DNA of 64,000 bases, taken from contig JBEKVB010000002.1 of assembly GCA_049514435.1 (NCBI GenBank), positions 1 through 64,000 of the forward strand. Reading direction: 5' to 3'. Below the pieces are notes generated by a model. The model did no database searches. It saw only the letters and a program-made list of their open reading frames with translations, and was not told the origin of the DNA. A program made the translations under genes and the position numbers. This document shows positions 24,941-32,838 of this stretch, in pieces. Source of the DNA: UBA4810 sp002479215 (GTDB taxonomy: Bacteria; Desulfobacterota; Syntrophia; Syntrophales; Smithellaceae). The number at the start of each line of letters is the position of its first letter. The stretch's first letter is position 1.

Positions 24941-25720
24941 TTATCTCTTGAGTGGCGCCCCTTCGATAACGCGTGTTTGCAGCCTCCGCATACCCTGAAG
25001 CCAGCGGTCATAATCAGCAGTTTTCCGCTGCATATATTTTTTCACTTCGGGATGAGGTAGAATTAGAAACTCTTCCCGCTGGAAGCTTTCCATCACCGCA
25101 TCGGTCAGCTGTTCCGGCTCCATCATCCCGTCAACCGCCGCCACACCGCCTCCTTGTCGTGTCATTTCTGTCCGCACGGCTTGGGGACAAAGGAGGAACA
25201 CTTTAATTCCCTGATCTCCATAAGTAATAGCGATATTTTCGGCAAAGCCCACCGCGGCGTGCTTGGTAACAGAATAGGGTAATGAGCCGATCTGGCTGAG
25301 CAGACCTGCTGCCGAAGCTGTAACCATGAAGGCGCCTCCTCCGCGTTTGATCATGCCGGGAAGGACAGCCCGCGCCGCGTAAACGTGGGCCAGGACATTG
25401 ATCTCCCAGATGCGCTGCCAGTCTTCGTTGCCGGCTTCTACACCTCCCACGACCATTATTCCGGCGTTGGAGCAAAAAAGATCAATTGATCCAAATTTCT
25501 TTTCAGCAAAACTGACGAGATTAATGATATCCTCTTCCTTGCGGACATCGCAGGTCATGGCTATTCCTTTTATTTCATCGGCAACAGTTTTTGCTCCCGT
25601 TTCGTTCACATCAGCCACTATGACCGCTTTGGCGCCTTCACGGACAAAACGCCGGCATAAGCCCTGGCCTATTCCATAAGCGCCGCCTGTTACAACAACA
25701 ACCTTCCCTTTCACATTCAT
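24941..25720 (-). CDS. short-chain dehydrogenase/reductase
   Basis: 259 residues. VVVTGGAYGIGQGL is the NAD(P) site, DVNETGAKTV suggests preference for NAD(H) because an Asp ends strand two, NAGIM is the NAG motif and YSVTKHA is the catalytic Tyr-x-x-x-Lys. The C-terminus is longer than in FabG and lacks a clear IDGG end, pointing to a different subfamily. Ribosome site GGAGG lies before the ATG. Likely oxidises a hydroxyl in the catabolic pathway. Confidence 0.88.
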   Translation of the reverse strand: MNVKGKVVVVTGGAYGIGQGLCRRFVREGAKAVIVADVNETGAKTVADEIKGIAMTCDVRKEEDIINLVSFAEKKFGSIDLFCSNAGIMVVGGVEAGNEDWQRIWEINVLAHVYAARAVLPGMIKRGGGAFMVTASAAGLLSQIGSLPYSVTKHAAVGFAENIAITYGDQGIKVFLLCPQAVRTEMTRQGGGVAAVDGMMEPEQLTDAVMESFQREEFLILPHPEVKKYMQRKTADYDRWLQGMRRLQTRVIEGAPLKR

Positions 25721-25805
25721 TATGTTTCCTCCACAGAAAATTTATGTTCAAAAAGTATTATATAAATTTATTCTTTGCACAATAGGTTTACGGAAAAGAT
25801 TTAGC

Positions 25806-26462
25806 TTACAAGGCGTGCTGCAAGATAATTATTTCCGGCTCTTTGGGAAGAGTCTCCTTTTTAATCACGACGCTCGATTCCTTCAGGATGCGGACATTGG
25901 CTTGATTTTTCGTAAAGTTCTCCACCGGTGTAATGGGAAAATTACATTTTTCAGTTTTGTAATGCATGGGCACCGTTATACTAGGCTTAATATCATTCAT
26001 AATCTTTTGAGCCATAACGGCATCGACCGTGAAAAATCCACCGACAGGCAATAATAATATATCAACTTTACCTATTTTTTTGAGCAGCTCCTGGTCAAGA
26101 GAGTGCCCAATGTCTCCCATGTGAACTAAATTCAAACCATCGGCTGTAATTACAAATATCAAATTACTGCCTCCCTTTTTTCCGCCTAAAGAATCATGAA
26201 AACAGGGTATGGCTTTAATTTTAATGTCCTTGATTTTATGATCACCAGCCTTGCTGATATGATTATATTTCCCCTTTATATCCTTCGTATAATTATGGTC
26301 AGCATGATCGTGGCTTGTTAACACTATATCGGCTTGATCCTCGATTTTGCCATAGGACAAAGCGCCGCTAAACGATCCGGATTCATAAGGATCAATAATA
26401 ATTCTTATCTCTTTTTCGGTAGTTATCTGAAATGCCGAATGTCCGTACCATTTTATTTTCAT
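25806..26462 (-). CDS. metallo-beta-lactamase-fold hydrolase (UPF0173/UlaG-like)
   Basis: 218 residues. MKIKWYGHSAFQI, IIDPYESG, the metal site TSHDHADHNYTKDI and VHMGDIGHSL match the UPF0173 metal-dependent hydrolases, close to L-ascorbate-6-phosphate lactonase. The final PMHYKTEK supplies another His. Ribosome site GGAGGG is before the ATG. Probable cytoplasmic lactonase or phosphodiesterase-like hydrolase; substrate unknown. Confidence 0.85.
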   Translation of the reverse strand: MKIKWYGHSAFQITTEKEIRIIIDPYESGSFSGALSYGKIEDQADIVLTSHDHADHNYTKDIKGKYNHISKAGDHKIKDIKIKAIPCFHDSLGGKKGGSNLIFVITADGLNLVHMGDIGHSLDQELLKKIGKVDILLLPVGGFFTVDAVMAQKIMNDIKPSITVPMHYKTEKCNFPITPVENFTKNQANVRILKESSVVIKKETLPKEPEIIILQHAL

Positions 26463-26690
26463 AATATACTGCCCTCCGGTTTTTTAGTATTAGACCCTTT
26501 CAAAAGAGCGCATTAATTTATTCGTCTTTCTCATTTTTAATTGTCCTCCTTAAAGGTGTTACGCTTTGATAAAGGAAGTTTCTAAATTATAAACGAAGAA
26601 ATAAATTATTCAATTAATATTTTCAGCCGTGATCATGGCGATATATGGCAGTCTCGCTACTAACTTGCTTCTTTCAGGCAAACGTGCTAA

Positions 26691-26707
26691 TTCCCTTTAT
26701 AAGGGAA
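26691..26707 (+). other. small perfect hairpin before a start codon
   Basis: TTCCCTT-TAT-AAGGGAA lies 20 bp before the ATG at 26727, just ahead of the ribosome site AAAGGA. It could shape the 5' end of the message or be a short operator. The rest of the divergent gap 26463-26690 shows no gene. Confidence 0.4.
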
Positions 26708-26726
26708 ATGCAAAGGATATTTGTTA

Positions 26727-27701
26727 ATGATTGAAGAAGTGAGAGACCGGCTCTACCGCATCGAAGTGCCCCTGCCCAATAGTCCGCTGAAAGAGCTCAA
26801 TTCATATGTCATCAAGGCCGATGATCGCAACCTGATAATCGACACGGGATTTAACCGCAGTGTTTGTTTTGAGGCCATGCAGAAAGGGCTTTCCGCTCTC
26901 GATATCGATCTTTCCAAAACCGATTTTATGATAACTCACATGCATGCCGACCACACGGGACTGATTTCGCGGCTGGCTACGAAGACCAGCACCATTTACT
27001 TCAGCAGAATAGATGCCAGGGTCTTCGATAAGGACAACAACTGGCAAGCCATGATAGATTACGCCGTAATTAACGGTTTCCCTGCCGACGAGCTTATGAA
27101 GGTTTTGCACAATCATCCCGGCTACAAGTACAGCCCTAAGACAATTCCCGATTTTCACCTCATTGACGACGGCAATATTATTGAGATGGGTGACTATAAC
27201 CTCAAGTGTATATCGACTCCGGGACACACCGAAGGTCATATCTGTCTTTACGATGAAGATAAAAAAATACTCTTTTCCGGCGACCATATTCTTTATGATA
27301 TAACCCCTCACATCGAATCATGGGCGTATCAGATAAACTCTCTTAAAAACTATATGGACAGTTTGGATAAGGTCTACAACCTGCCGGTTAACATTGTTCT
27401 TCCCGGGCACCGCAATTTCTTTACCGATCTTCAGGGAAGGATAGACGAATTAAAAGAACATCACCAGCTTCGCGCCGACGAAGTCCTTAATGTTGTGGAA
27501 TCAAAGACAAAAAACGCCTATGAAATAGCCGCGGGAATGACCTGGGATATTGATTGTGAAAGTTGGGCGGATTTCCCCGTTGCCCAGAAGTGGTTTGCTA
27601 CCGGCGAGGCTATCGCTCATCTGCGTTACTTAGAGAGCGAAGGACGGATTAAAAGAAACACCGAAAGCGAGATTATAACCTTTTCCGCCTCCAGTAACTA
27701 A
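26727..27701 (+). CDS. metallo-beta-lactamase-fold protein with C-terminal helical domain
   Basis: About 324 residues. The metal motif THMHADHTG, the His in STPGHTEGHI and the Asp in LFSGDHILYD give a glyoxalase II/lactonase-like active site, ending in a winged-helix-like C-terminal domain (ETLxxL..LRYLESEGRI), as in the RNaseZ/LACTB2-type (YqgX) group. ATG 26727 is favoured over TTG 26721 because AAAGGA is placed 9 nt before it. This is the only plus-strand gene in the island, divergent from its MBL neighbour. Substrate unknown. Confidence 0.85.
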   Translation: MIEEVRDRLYRIEVPLPNSPLKELNSYVIKADDRNLIIDTGFNRSVCFEAMQKGLSALDIDLSKTDFMITHMHADHTGLISRLATKTSTIYFSRIDARVFDKDNNWQAMIDYAVINGFPADELMKVLHNHPGYKYSPKTIPDFHLIDDGNIIEMGDYNLKCISTPGHTEGHICLYDEDKKILFSGDHILYDITPHIESWAYQINSLKNYMDSLDKVYNLPVNIVLPGHRNFFTDLQGRIDELKEHHQLRADEVLNVVESKTKNAYEIAAGMTWDIDCESWADFPVAQKWFATGEAIAHLRYLESEGRIKRNTESEIITFSASSN

Positions 27702-27721
27702 GGCTATCACTGACAAAAAAC

Positions 27722-28576
27722 TCAAGCAAAAAAATCCTCCGCATTAATATTGCTGTCTTCGTTTACAATTCTATTGGTAAGAGTTCCGATTTTTTCAATC
27801 TCTACACTCACAAGATCACCGGCCTTAAGAAAAAGAGGGGGCTGTCTGGTGAAACCGACACCATCCGGGGTCCCCGTTAAAATAACCGTCCCGGGAAGTA
27901 GAGTTATCGAGCGGCTCAAGTTGCTGACGATATTCTGGACGTTAAAAATCATCTCTGACGTCCTCGATTCCTGGACAGTTTGACCATTGATGATACAGCG
28001 AATACCGATATTGTTCGGATCGTCAATTTCTTCTTTCGCTACGATCCAAGGCCCCAGAGGACAGAAGGTATCAAAGCTTTTTCCTCTCGCCCACTGTCCT
28101 TTTTGCTTATCAAACTGCCAGTCCCTCGCGCTGACATCGTTCGCGCAGGTGTAGCCCATAACATAGTCCATAGCCTTATCCGGCAGGACATTTTTCGCTT
28201 TCTTCCCCATTACGATGGCAAGCTCCGCTTCATAGTCCACACAATCAGGTCCAGCGGCGGGAAGAACAATCGGCCCATCATGCCCGACAATACTGGTGGT
28301 AGCCTTTAAAAATAATATCGGCTGATCCGGATAGGACATCGCTGTCTCGTCGCCATGTTTTTTATAATTGATACCCAGAGCAAGAATGTTTACCGGAATG
28401 ATCGGCGGGAGCAACTTTTTGACCTCTGCCTCCTTAGATGTGATTTTGTGGGTTCCCAATACATTCCCCTCAATAATCTTTGCGGAATCAGGGTGCTTCG
28501 GGTCATAGACTCCGTATAAAACTTTTTGCTTCTTAGAAACAAAGCGAATAATTTTCATATCGGCAAGCTTTCTCAT
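27722..28576 (-). CDS. fumarylacetoacetate hydrolase family protein
   Basis: 284 residues. Motifs ALGINYKKHGDE, DYEAELAIVMGKK, CANDVSARDWQ, and TLLPGTVILTGTPDGVG belong to the FAH family (hydratase/decarboxylase/C-C hydrolase fold) with the metal-binding Glu-x-Glu and Asp. The ATG at 28576 overlaps the TGA of the frameshifted methyltransferase (ATGA), which supports this start; a second ATG six codons on is also possible. Members cleave or hydrate 2-oxo and diketo acids in ring- or acid-degradation pathways. Confidence 0.88.
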   Translation of the reverse strand: MRKLADMKIIRFVSKKQKVLYGVYDPKHPDSAKIIEGNVLGTHKITSKEAEVKKLLPPIIPVNILALGINYKKHGDETAMSYPDQPILFLKATTSIVGHDGPIVLPAAGPDCVDYEAELAIVMGKKAKNVLPDKAMDYVMGYTCANDVSARDWQFDKQKGQWARGKSFDTFCPLGPWIVAKEEIDDPNNIGIRCIINGQTVQESRTSEMIFNVQNIVSNLSRSITLLPGTVILTGTPDGVGFTRQPPLFLKAGDLVSVEIEKIGTLTNRIVNEDSNINAEDFFA

Positions 28577-29246
28577 TTCTTACCCACTACTACTCCCAAT
28601 TTCCAATACTTAAATGGACATTCCACTTCTTTAAAACCAACTTCATTTAATTTATCAATTTCATTTTCGATTGTTGTTTCTTTATCCAATTCCCTTCTCT
28701 CTATCCATGATTCAATATCTTTTCCCGTTACTTTGTGTTTCGTTATATCATTTATCCAAAGTTCAATATACTTCTTATTAATATTTCTACTTGGCGATTT
28801 ACATTGGTCTATATTTAAAAAAAACCGTTCTTATTGAGTGAGCTAAAAATATTCTTATATAGCTTGCATTTCTCTTTCTCACTTAAATTATGAATGGATA
28901 AGGCTGACGCGATAAGATCAAAATTGCCTTCCAGAAAATTATTAGCATAATATTTCCCTAAATAAACAATATTGGATAGATTTTTGAACCTCTTTTTCGC
29001 GATATCGAGCATTTTACCGGAAACATCTATCAGAGTATATCGGAAATTAGGAAAGTATTTAAATAAATATTGTGAAAGCAAGCCTGTGCCTGCACCCAAA
29101 TCCAATATTTTGTCAAACTTATTTGAGGATAAATATTTAATGCCCGATTCATAATAATCCTCAAAAAAAGGAATCAATATTTTTCTTTGCGAATCATATT
29201 TTCTAGCCGCAAGATCGAATTGTTTTTGTAATTTAATATTGTTCAT
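28573..29246 (-). pseudogene. SAM methyltransferase split by a frameshift in a poly-A/T tract
   Basis: The first 143 codons give a methyltransferase N-terminus: KILDLGAGTGLLSQYLF (motif I), YTLIDVSGKMLDIA, and NFDLIASALSIHNLSEKEK. The frame stops at TAA right after NKNGFF, within a run of eight A (28817-28824 on the plus strand). Adding one base restores an 80-residue continuation beginning LNIDQCKS, ending FKYWKLGVVVGKK, and stopping exactly at the ATGA overlap with the FAH gene. So the gene was once one frame. The cause is mutation, phase variation or sequencing error in the homopolymer. Confidence 0.85.
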
Positions 29247-29342
29247 TATGCCCTGAATATCATATTATCAATAAATACTATATTCGGTCTAATGATGGTT
29301 TATATAGTTCTGGATAATATAAGTTGCAAAAACCTGTATTAA

Positions 29343-29549
29343 CATCCGCTGCTAGCGGCAAAAGACGCCGTGCTGGATTCACCTCCTATGAACGGATTCG
29401 ATCATAAAGGTGTGGTAAAGGCATTTAATATCCCGGATAATTACTTTGTTCCGATGCTGATCGCTATTGGTCATTTCAATAAGAAGAACAAATTCATGCC
29501 TCACAAATGGCGAAAGTCCTATGAGGAAATTATTTACAAAAAATACTAG
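29343..29549 (+). pseudogene. nitroreductase C-terminal fragment
   Basis: The frame reads LAAKDAVLDSPPMNGFD, then IPDNYFVPMLIAIGHF and ends SYEEIIYKKY, matching the C-terminal part of FMN-dependent nitroreductases (S-P-M-x-GFD and IPDxY..P.LIAIG). There is no start, and a TAA lies just upstream (29340), so only about 65 codons remain. It is a remnant of a deletion or recombination. Confidence 0.7.
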
Positions 29550-29644
29550 AAGCATAAAAGGGATATGACTGCTGGCTAAAAATCTCATTGCATGATGCCC
29601 TTTGTACTCACAGAGGTCCAATCATTGGTTCACTGCCGCTGGGA

Positions 29645-29750
29645 TCAAGTCATGAAATACCGCTTTTTCTCAATACCCGAGAGTGCTTTACTTACTGTCG
29701 TATAGTGAATATCCAAGTGCTCTGCAATCTCTTTATTTCTTATATTTCAA
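29645..29750 (-). pseudogene. remnant of a REP-associated tyrosine transposase C-terminus
   Basis: The frame on the minus strand reads NIRNKEIAEHLDIHYTTVS, then KALSGIEK, and stops at 29645. This resembles the helix-turn-helix at the end of IS200-like Y1 transposases of the RAYT group, which end with phrases like KEIAxHFGxHYSTVSR. A stop upstream and the lack of the catalytic domain show it is a fragment. The rest of 29550-29873 holds no gene I can support. Confidence 0.55.
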
Positions 29751-29873
29751 GACTTTACCCCATTTTGTTTTGTTCTCCAGGCACAAATGTCAGATAAAAT
29801 TTAAATTTGATTTGTTTTTCTCTTCATGTTACAAATATTCTACTCTGTCATACCGAATGTTATGGGGTAGCTA

Positions 29874-30266
29874 ATGAGACTTTTAAAAATATTGAGAAGG
29901 TTATTTAGGCCACGGATGCATCCTCGCTTTTTTGCTGATAAAGGAGTATTTGTTGTAGTCGAACCCTATACCGCCGAAGAAAGAAAAGTGCAGATGCTGG
30001 ATATTAGTGAGGGCGGTTGCGCTTTTATCTATAACGGTTCCAAGGAAGAGCTGGAAAAAATAGGTCTTCTCAGCCTTCAGTCCAAAGATATTCCCTATCT
30101 TGAACGTATAGATTTCGTTACCAAATCGGACAATATTCTTCCCGATTCCAATGATAAAGAAGAACAGCTCCGAAGAAGAAGTGTTGAGTTTAAATGGCTG
30201 GGTGTTTTCGACCGGAAAAAGCTCAAGGAGTTTATCAAACGGAATGTCATTGGCCGTGCCTCATAA
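29874..30266 (+). CDS. PilZ domain-like protein (possible cyclic di-GMP binder)
   Basis: 130 residues. The N-terminal RMHPR fits the RxxxR signature and LDISEGGCAF fits (D/N)xSxxG of PilZ domains; the final VEFKWLGVFDRKKLKEFIKR resembles their last strand and helix. PilZ proteins bind cyclic di-GMP and act on motility, polysaccharide or transcription. The start ATG has a GGGG sequence 6-7 nt upstream. It stands alone between decayed sequences. Confidence 0.65.
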   Translation: MRLLKILRRLFRPRMHPRFFADKGVFVVVEPYTAEERKVQMLDISEGGCAFIYNGSKEELEKIGLLSLQSKDIPYLERIDFVTKSDNILPDSNDKEEQLRRRSVEFKWLGVFDRKKLKEFIKRNVIGRAS

Positions 30267-30411
30267 TCTTTTCCAATTTGTTTTCCGGTAGCGATTTTAG
30301 GTGTGGATTATTTTTACAACTATCATGAAACAAGCGTAGTAATAGTTAAATCGCGACGCTGCTGTGGTAAGGTGATCTGATGAATCTGGTAGTTCTTGTA
30401 TTTGAAAAAAA

Positions 30412-30438
30412 GACAAAGGGGTCAGGTTTGAATTATCA
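30412..30438 (+). repeat. REP/RAYT-type terminal sequence remnant
   Basis: GACAAAGGGGTCAGGTTTG, followed by AATTATCA, is the kind of sequence often found at the edges of RAYT transposases (AAAGGGGTCAGGTnTnnATTAT). It lies near the HTH remnant at 29645, so both could come from one lost element. The gap 30267-30499 has no gene otherwise. Confidence 0.45.
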
Positions 30439-30499
30439 TTTCTATGTTCCAAACTTTATGCTTGACAATAACGGTACTCTTCAGAAATTCCCAGCATCA

Positions 30500-31180
30500 T
30501 TAAATTAAGTCCTGGCCTAAATATTTTATATAGGTGGCGTCTATTCTCTTTATAACGTCTTCCGCTTTCGTGCTAAAATCCGCCATATTGAAATAAATTA
30601 TTTGATCGTCATTTTGGACAAAACCGACATAGTGTCGCTCAATGCCTTCCTCCACCATAACTAAAGGACGCTGACCGAAAGCCAACGCAGCACCCTTTTC
30701 TTCTATCAACCAGCTATTGGTCGTAAAGTTGCCGCCTTGCAGTTCATGTTGTTTTGTCAGTATCGCTATAAAGAAGCCGCAATTTTTAATCTTGGCCAGA
30801 ATATCCGCGGAAATTTTCCCCAAATCATTCTTTTTCCCTTCCGCCCAAAGATATTTATGCCTTTCAATAGTCTTTTTCAGTATAATAACAAGATCATCGT
30901 CAGCAAATTTATACGCTAAAAAAATATGTTGATTCTTCGCGTAGTTGGATTCAACTCCTGAAACCTTTACCCCTTCTTTGCTATCCAGTGTAGCCTTTTC
31001 TCTTTCTTTTATCGTGTGTAATAAAAGAGAATAATATGGCTGAGTGCTGTCTGAGTTTAAATGAATTCTAGCCAGCTTTACATCGTCTAAAGGTATCGCG
31101 TTGACTTCAGATAAATCCCCCGTCTTTAATGCCTGGGCAAATTTATTCATTATCGTCAGATATTTTTCAGGAATAGACAT
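30500..31180 (-). CDS. TIR-like domain protein
   Basis: 226 residues. The C-terminal half has the TIR plan: first strand QHIFLAYKFADDDLV, third strand CGFFIAILTKQH, and NSWLIEEKGAALAFGQRPLVMV, where Trp-x-x-x-Glu stands at the place of the catalytic Glu of NAD-cleaving TIR domains. The N-terminal 75 residues are an unknown helical region. No partner gene of a known TIR defence system is adjacent. It could be an NADase effector or a nucleotide-sensing protein. Ribosome site GGGAGAA, then ATG. AT-rich surroundings suggest transfer. Confidence 0.65.
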   Translation of the reverse strand: MSIPEKYLTIMNKFAQALKTGDLSEVNAIPLDDVKLARIHLNSDSTQPYYSLLLHTIKEREKATLDSKEGVKVSGVESNYAKNQHIFLAYKFADDDLVIILKKTIERHKYLWAEGKKNDLGKISADILAKIKNCGFFIAILTKQHELQGGNFTTNSWLIEEKGAALAFGQRPLVMVEEGIERHYVGFVQNDDQIIYFNMADFSTKAEDVIKRIDATYIKYLGQDLI

Positions 31181-31755
31181 CGTAAATATTCTCCCTTCAT
31201 GGTTGGCTCAAATATTGTTTAATTAATGGGCATTTTACCATTTCAATCATCAATCCGCAACAATCCTGATATAAGAACGCACTTTGGCCTGGCAAACAGC
31301 CACAATATATTCAGCAGTCTGTTATTTTTATAGTTTCCTTTTATTTTATTTAAAGTTATCGGTATCAACCCATTCGTTTTTGAATAGTGACCCTTTCCTT
31401 TTTTATGGGCTACTTTCTATATCGGTGTTATCTGCCTTTGCGGACAAAATGTTATACTTCCTCTGATAACTTCTTTTTCAGTATCTTTCCCGCATAGAGT
31501 TTCAATACCTTAAGCCAAGATTAAGAAATGTATTAATTTTTGCTATCAAATAAAGGAGTGGGGAGAGAATAAGGAGTGTCTACGCGACCGGACGACCCTT
31601 TTAATAGATGAATCCTGGCCATAAACAACCTCTTGTTAGTTGGTCTTAGAAATTTACAAGCTGACAGGCTTTTCTGATAACATAAGCTTATAATTTGTCG
31701 AGGAAATTGTTCACTGCAAACCTCAATTTTCTCAGATGTTATTAGTTAAATTTTC
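31181..31755. other. AT-rich gap with no gene found
   Basis: No frame here has a plausible start and family match on either strand. Several broken frames on the minus strand (for example around 31440-31520) look like decayed coding sequence that I could not identify. A promoter for the next gene begins at 31756. Confidence 0.4.
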
Positions 31756-31785
31756 TTGACTCATGCGCGCATCATTCAATATAGT
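31756..31785 (+). promoter_or_regulatory. promoter of the lipase gene (twin of 32683-32712)
   Basis: -35 TTGACT (31756-31761), 18-bp spacer, -10 TATAGT (31780-31785); predicted start near 31793, 27 nt before the ATG. The surrounding TTTTCTTGAC and TTCAATATAGT also occur at the promoter of the histidine kinase. Confidence 0.7.
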
Positions 31786-31819
31786 CGGCACAAGAAAACT
31801 TACCCATTTCCTTTTGTAA

Positions 31820-32656
31820 ATGAGACGCATGATGAACACAATGAATCAGACAAGCAAATTGAATGTTGCCAAAGGTGTTGAACTTTTTGTGTCGAAAAAT
31901 CTTGTGAAAAACCCGAAAGCGGCAGCGATTATTGTCCATGGGATATGCGAACATGCCGGGCGCTATGACTATGTGGTCTCGCGGCTTAACGATTTCGGCT
32001 ATTCAGTCTATCGCTTCGATAACCGCGGCCACGGCCGATCCGGAGGGGAGCGGGGATATATCGCTGACTACCAAATCTTCATTGATGATGCCCAGAAGAT
32101 TGTGGGCATAGCAGAAGAAGAAAATCCCGGAATACTTTTATTTATGCTGGGACACAGCATGGGTGGATTCATTACCGCCTCTTGCGGCGTGAAGTATCCC
32201 GATAGGCTTGCGGGGCAAATACTCTCGGGAGCGGCGGTCACTGTTCAGCCTATTTTTAAAGATATGGCATTTTTTGATTATAACGCGACGCCGCTTGCGC
32301 CCATCCCCAATACGCTCAGCGATATCATTTGCCGCGATCCGCAAGTCGTAAGAAACTACAAGGAAGATCCTCTCGTGATCAAAGAGTTCACGACCAAACT
32401 CAGGGGCGAGCTATTTATCAGGGGAGCAAAACACCTAATGAATAGCATGAGCACTTACAAATACCCTTGTCTGATTCTCCACGGCGGAGGAGATCAGATC
32501 GTCACCCCCTATTCGTCTAAGTACTTCTATGACCACATTTCATCAACAGATAAACAGCTTAAAATCTACGAAGGCCTCTACCATGAAATTCTCAATGAGC
32601 CGGAAAAGGACACCATCATCGAAGATATCCGCCTCTGGATCGAAGCCCGAATATGA
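31820..32656 (+). CDS. monoacylglycerol lipase/lysophospholipase-like alpha/beta hydrolase
   Basis: 278 residues. IIVHGICEHAGRYD (HG oxyanion motif with Glu-His), FDNRGHGRSGG, the nucleophile elbow GHSMGGFITA, and late GGGDQIV (Asp) with GLYHEILNEP (His) complete the Ser-Asp-His triad. This is the lysophospholipase L2/monoglyceride lipase group (Hydrolase_4). No signal peptide is seen, so it is probably cytoplasmic. The start at 31820 has no strong ribosome site; ATG codons a few residues on are alternatives. Confidence 0.88.
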   Translation: MRRMMNTMNQTSKLNVAKGVELFVSKNLVKNPKAAAIIVHGICEHAGRYDYVVSRLNDFGYSVYRFDNRGHGRSGGERGYIADYQIFIDDAQKIVGIAEEENPGILLFMLGHSMGGFITASCGVKYPDRLAGQILSGAAVTVQPIFKDMAFFDYNATPLAPIPNTLSDIICRDPQVVRNYKEDPLVIKEFTTKLRGELFIRGAKHLMNSMSTYKYPCLILHGGGDQIVTPYSSKYFYDHISSTDKQLKIYEGLYHEILNEPEKDTIIEDIRLWIEARI

Positions 32657-32682
32657 TAGCGAATAAGCGAATTTTAATTTTC

Positions 32683-32712
32683 TTGACACGCAACTGCCTT
32701 CTTCAATATAGT
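32683..32712 (+). promoter_or_regulatory. promoter of the histidine kinase gene (twin of 31756-31785)
   Basis: -35 TTGACA (32683-32688), 18-bp spacer, -10 TATAGT (32707-32712), predicted start near 32720, about 120 nt before the ATG. It shares TTTTCTTGAC and CTTCAATATAGTT-like ends with the promoter upstream of the lipase gene. Confidence 0.7.
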
Positions 32713-32838
32713 TAATTCACTATAATAATTTCTTATATAAAATCCATTTCCCCACAGGAACAGGCTCTTTCGGAGTTACAGATTTTTTTATAAAATCGCC
32801 AAAGCTGGGCCATATTTAATTCTTCCGGATAATAGAAG

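Noticed and set aside
26640..26680. Second sigma-54 promoter (TGGCAGTCTCGCTAC)
   Set aside because: GG is not followed by GC at the required 10-bp spacing.
29379..29621. 80-residue minus-strand frame
   Set aside because: It is the antisense shadow of the nitroreductase remnant.
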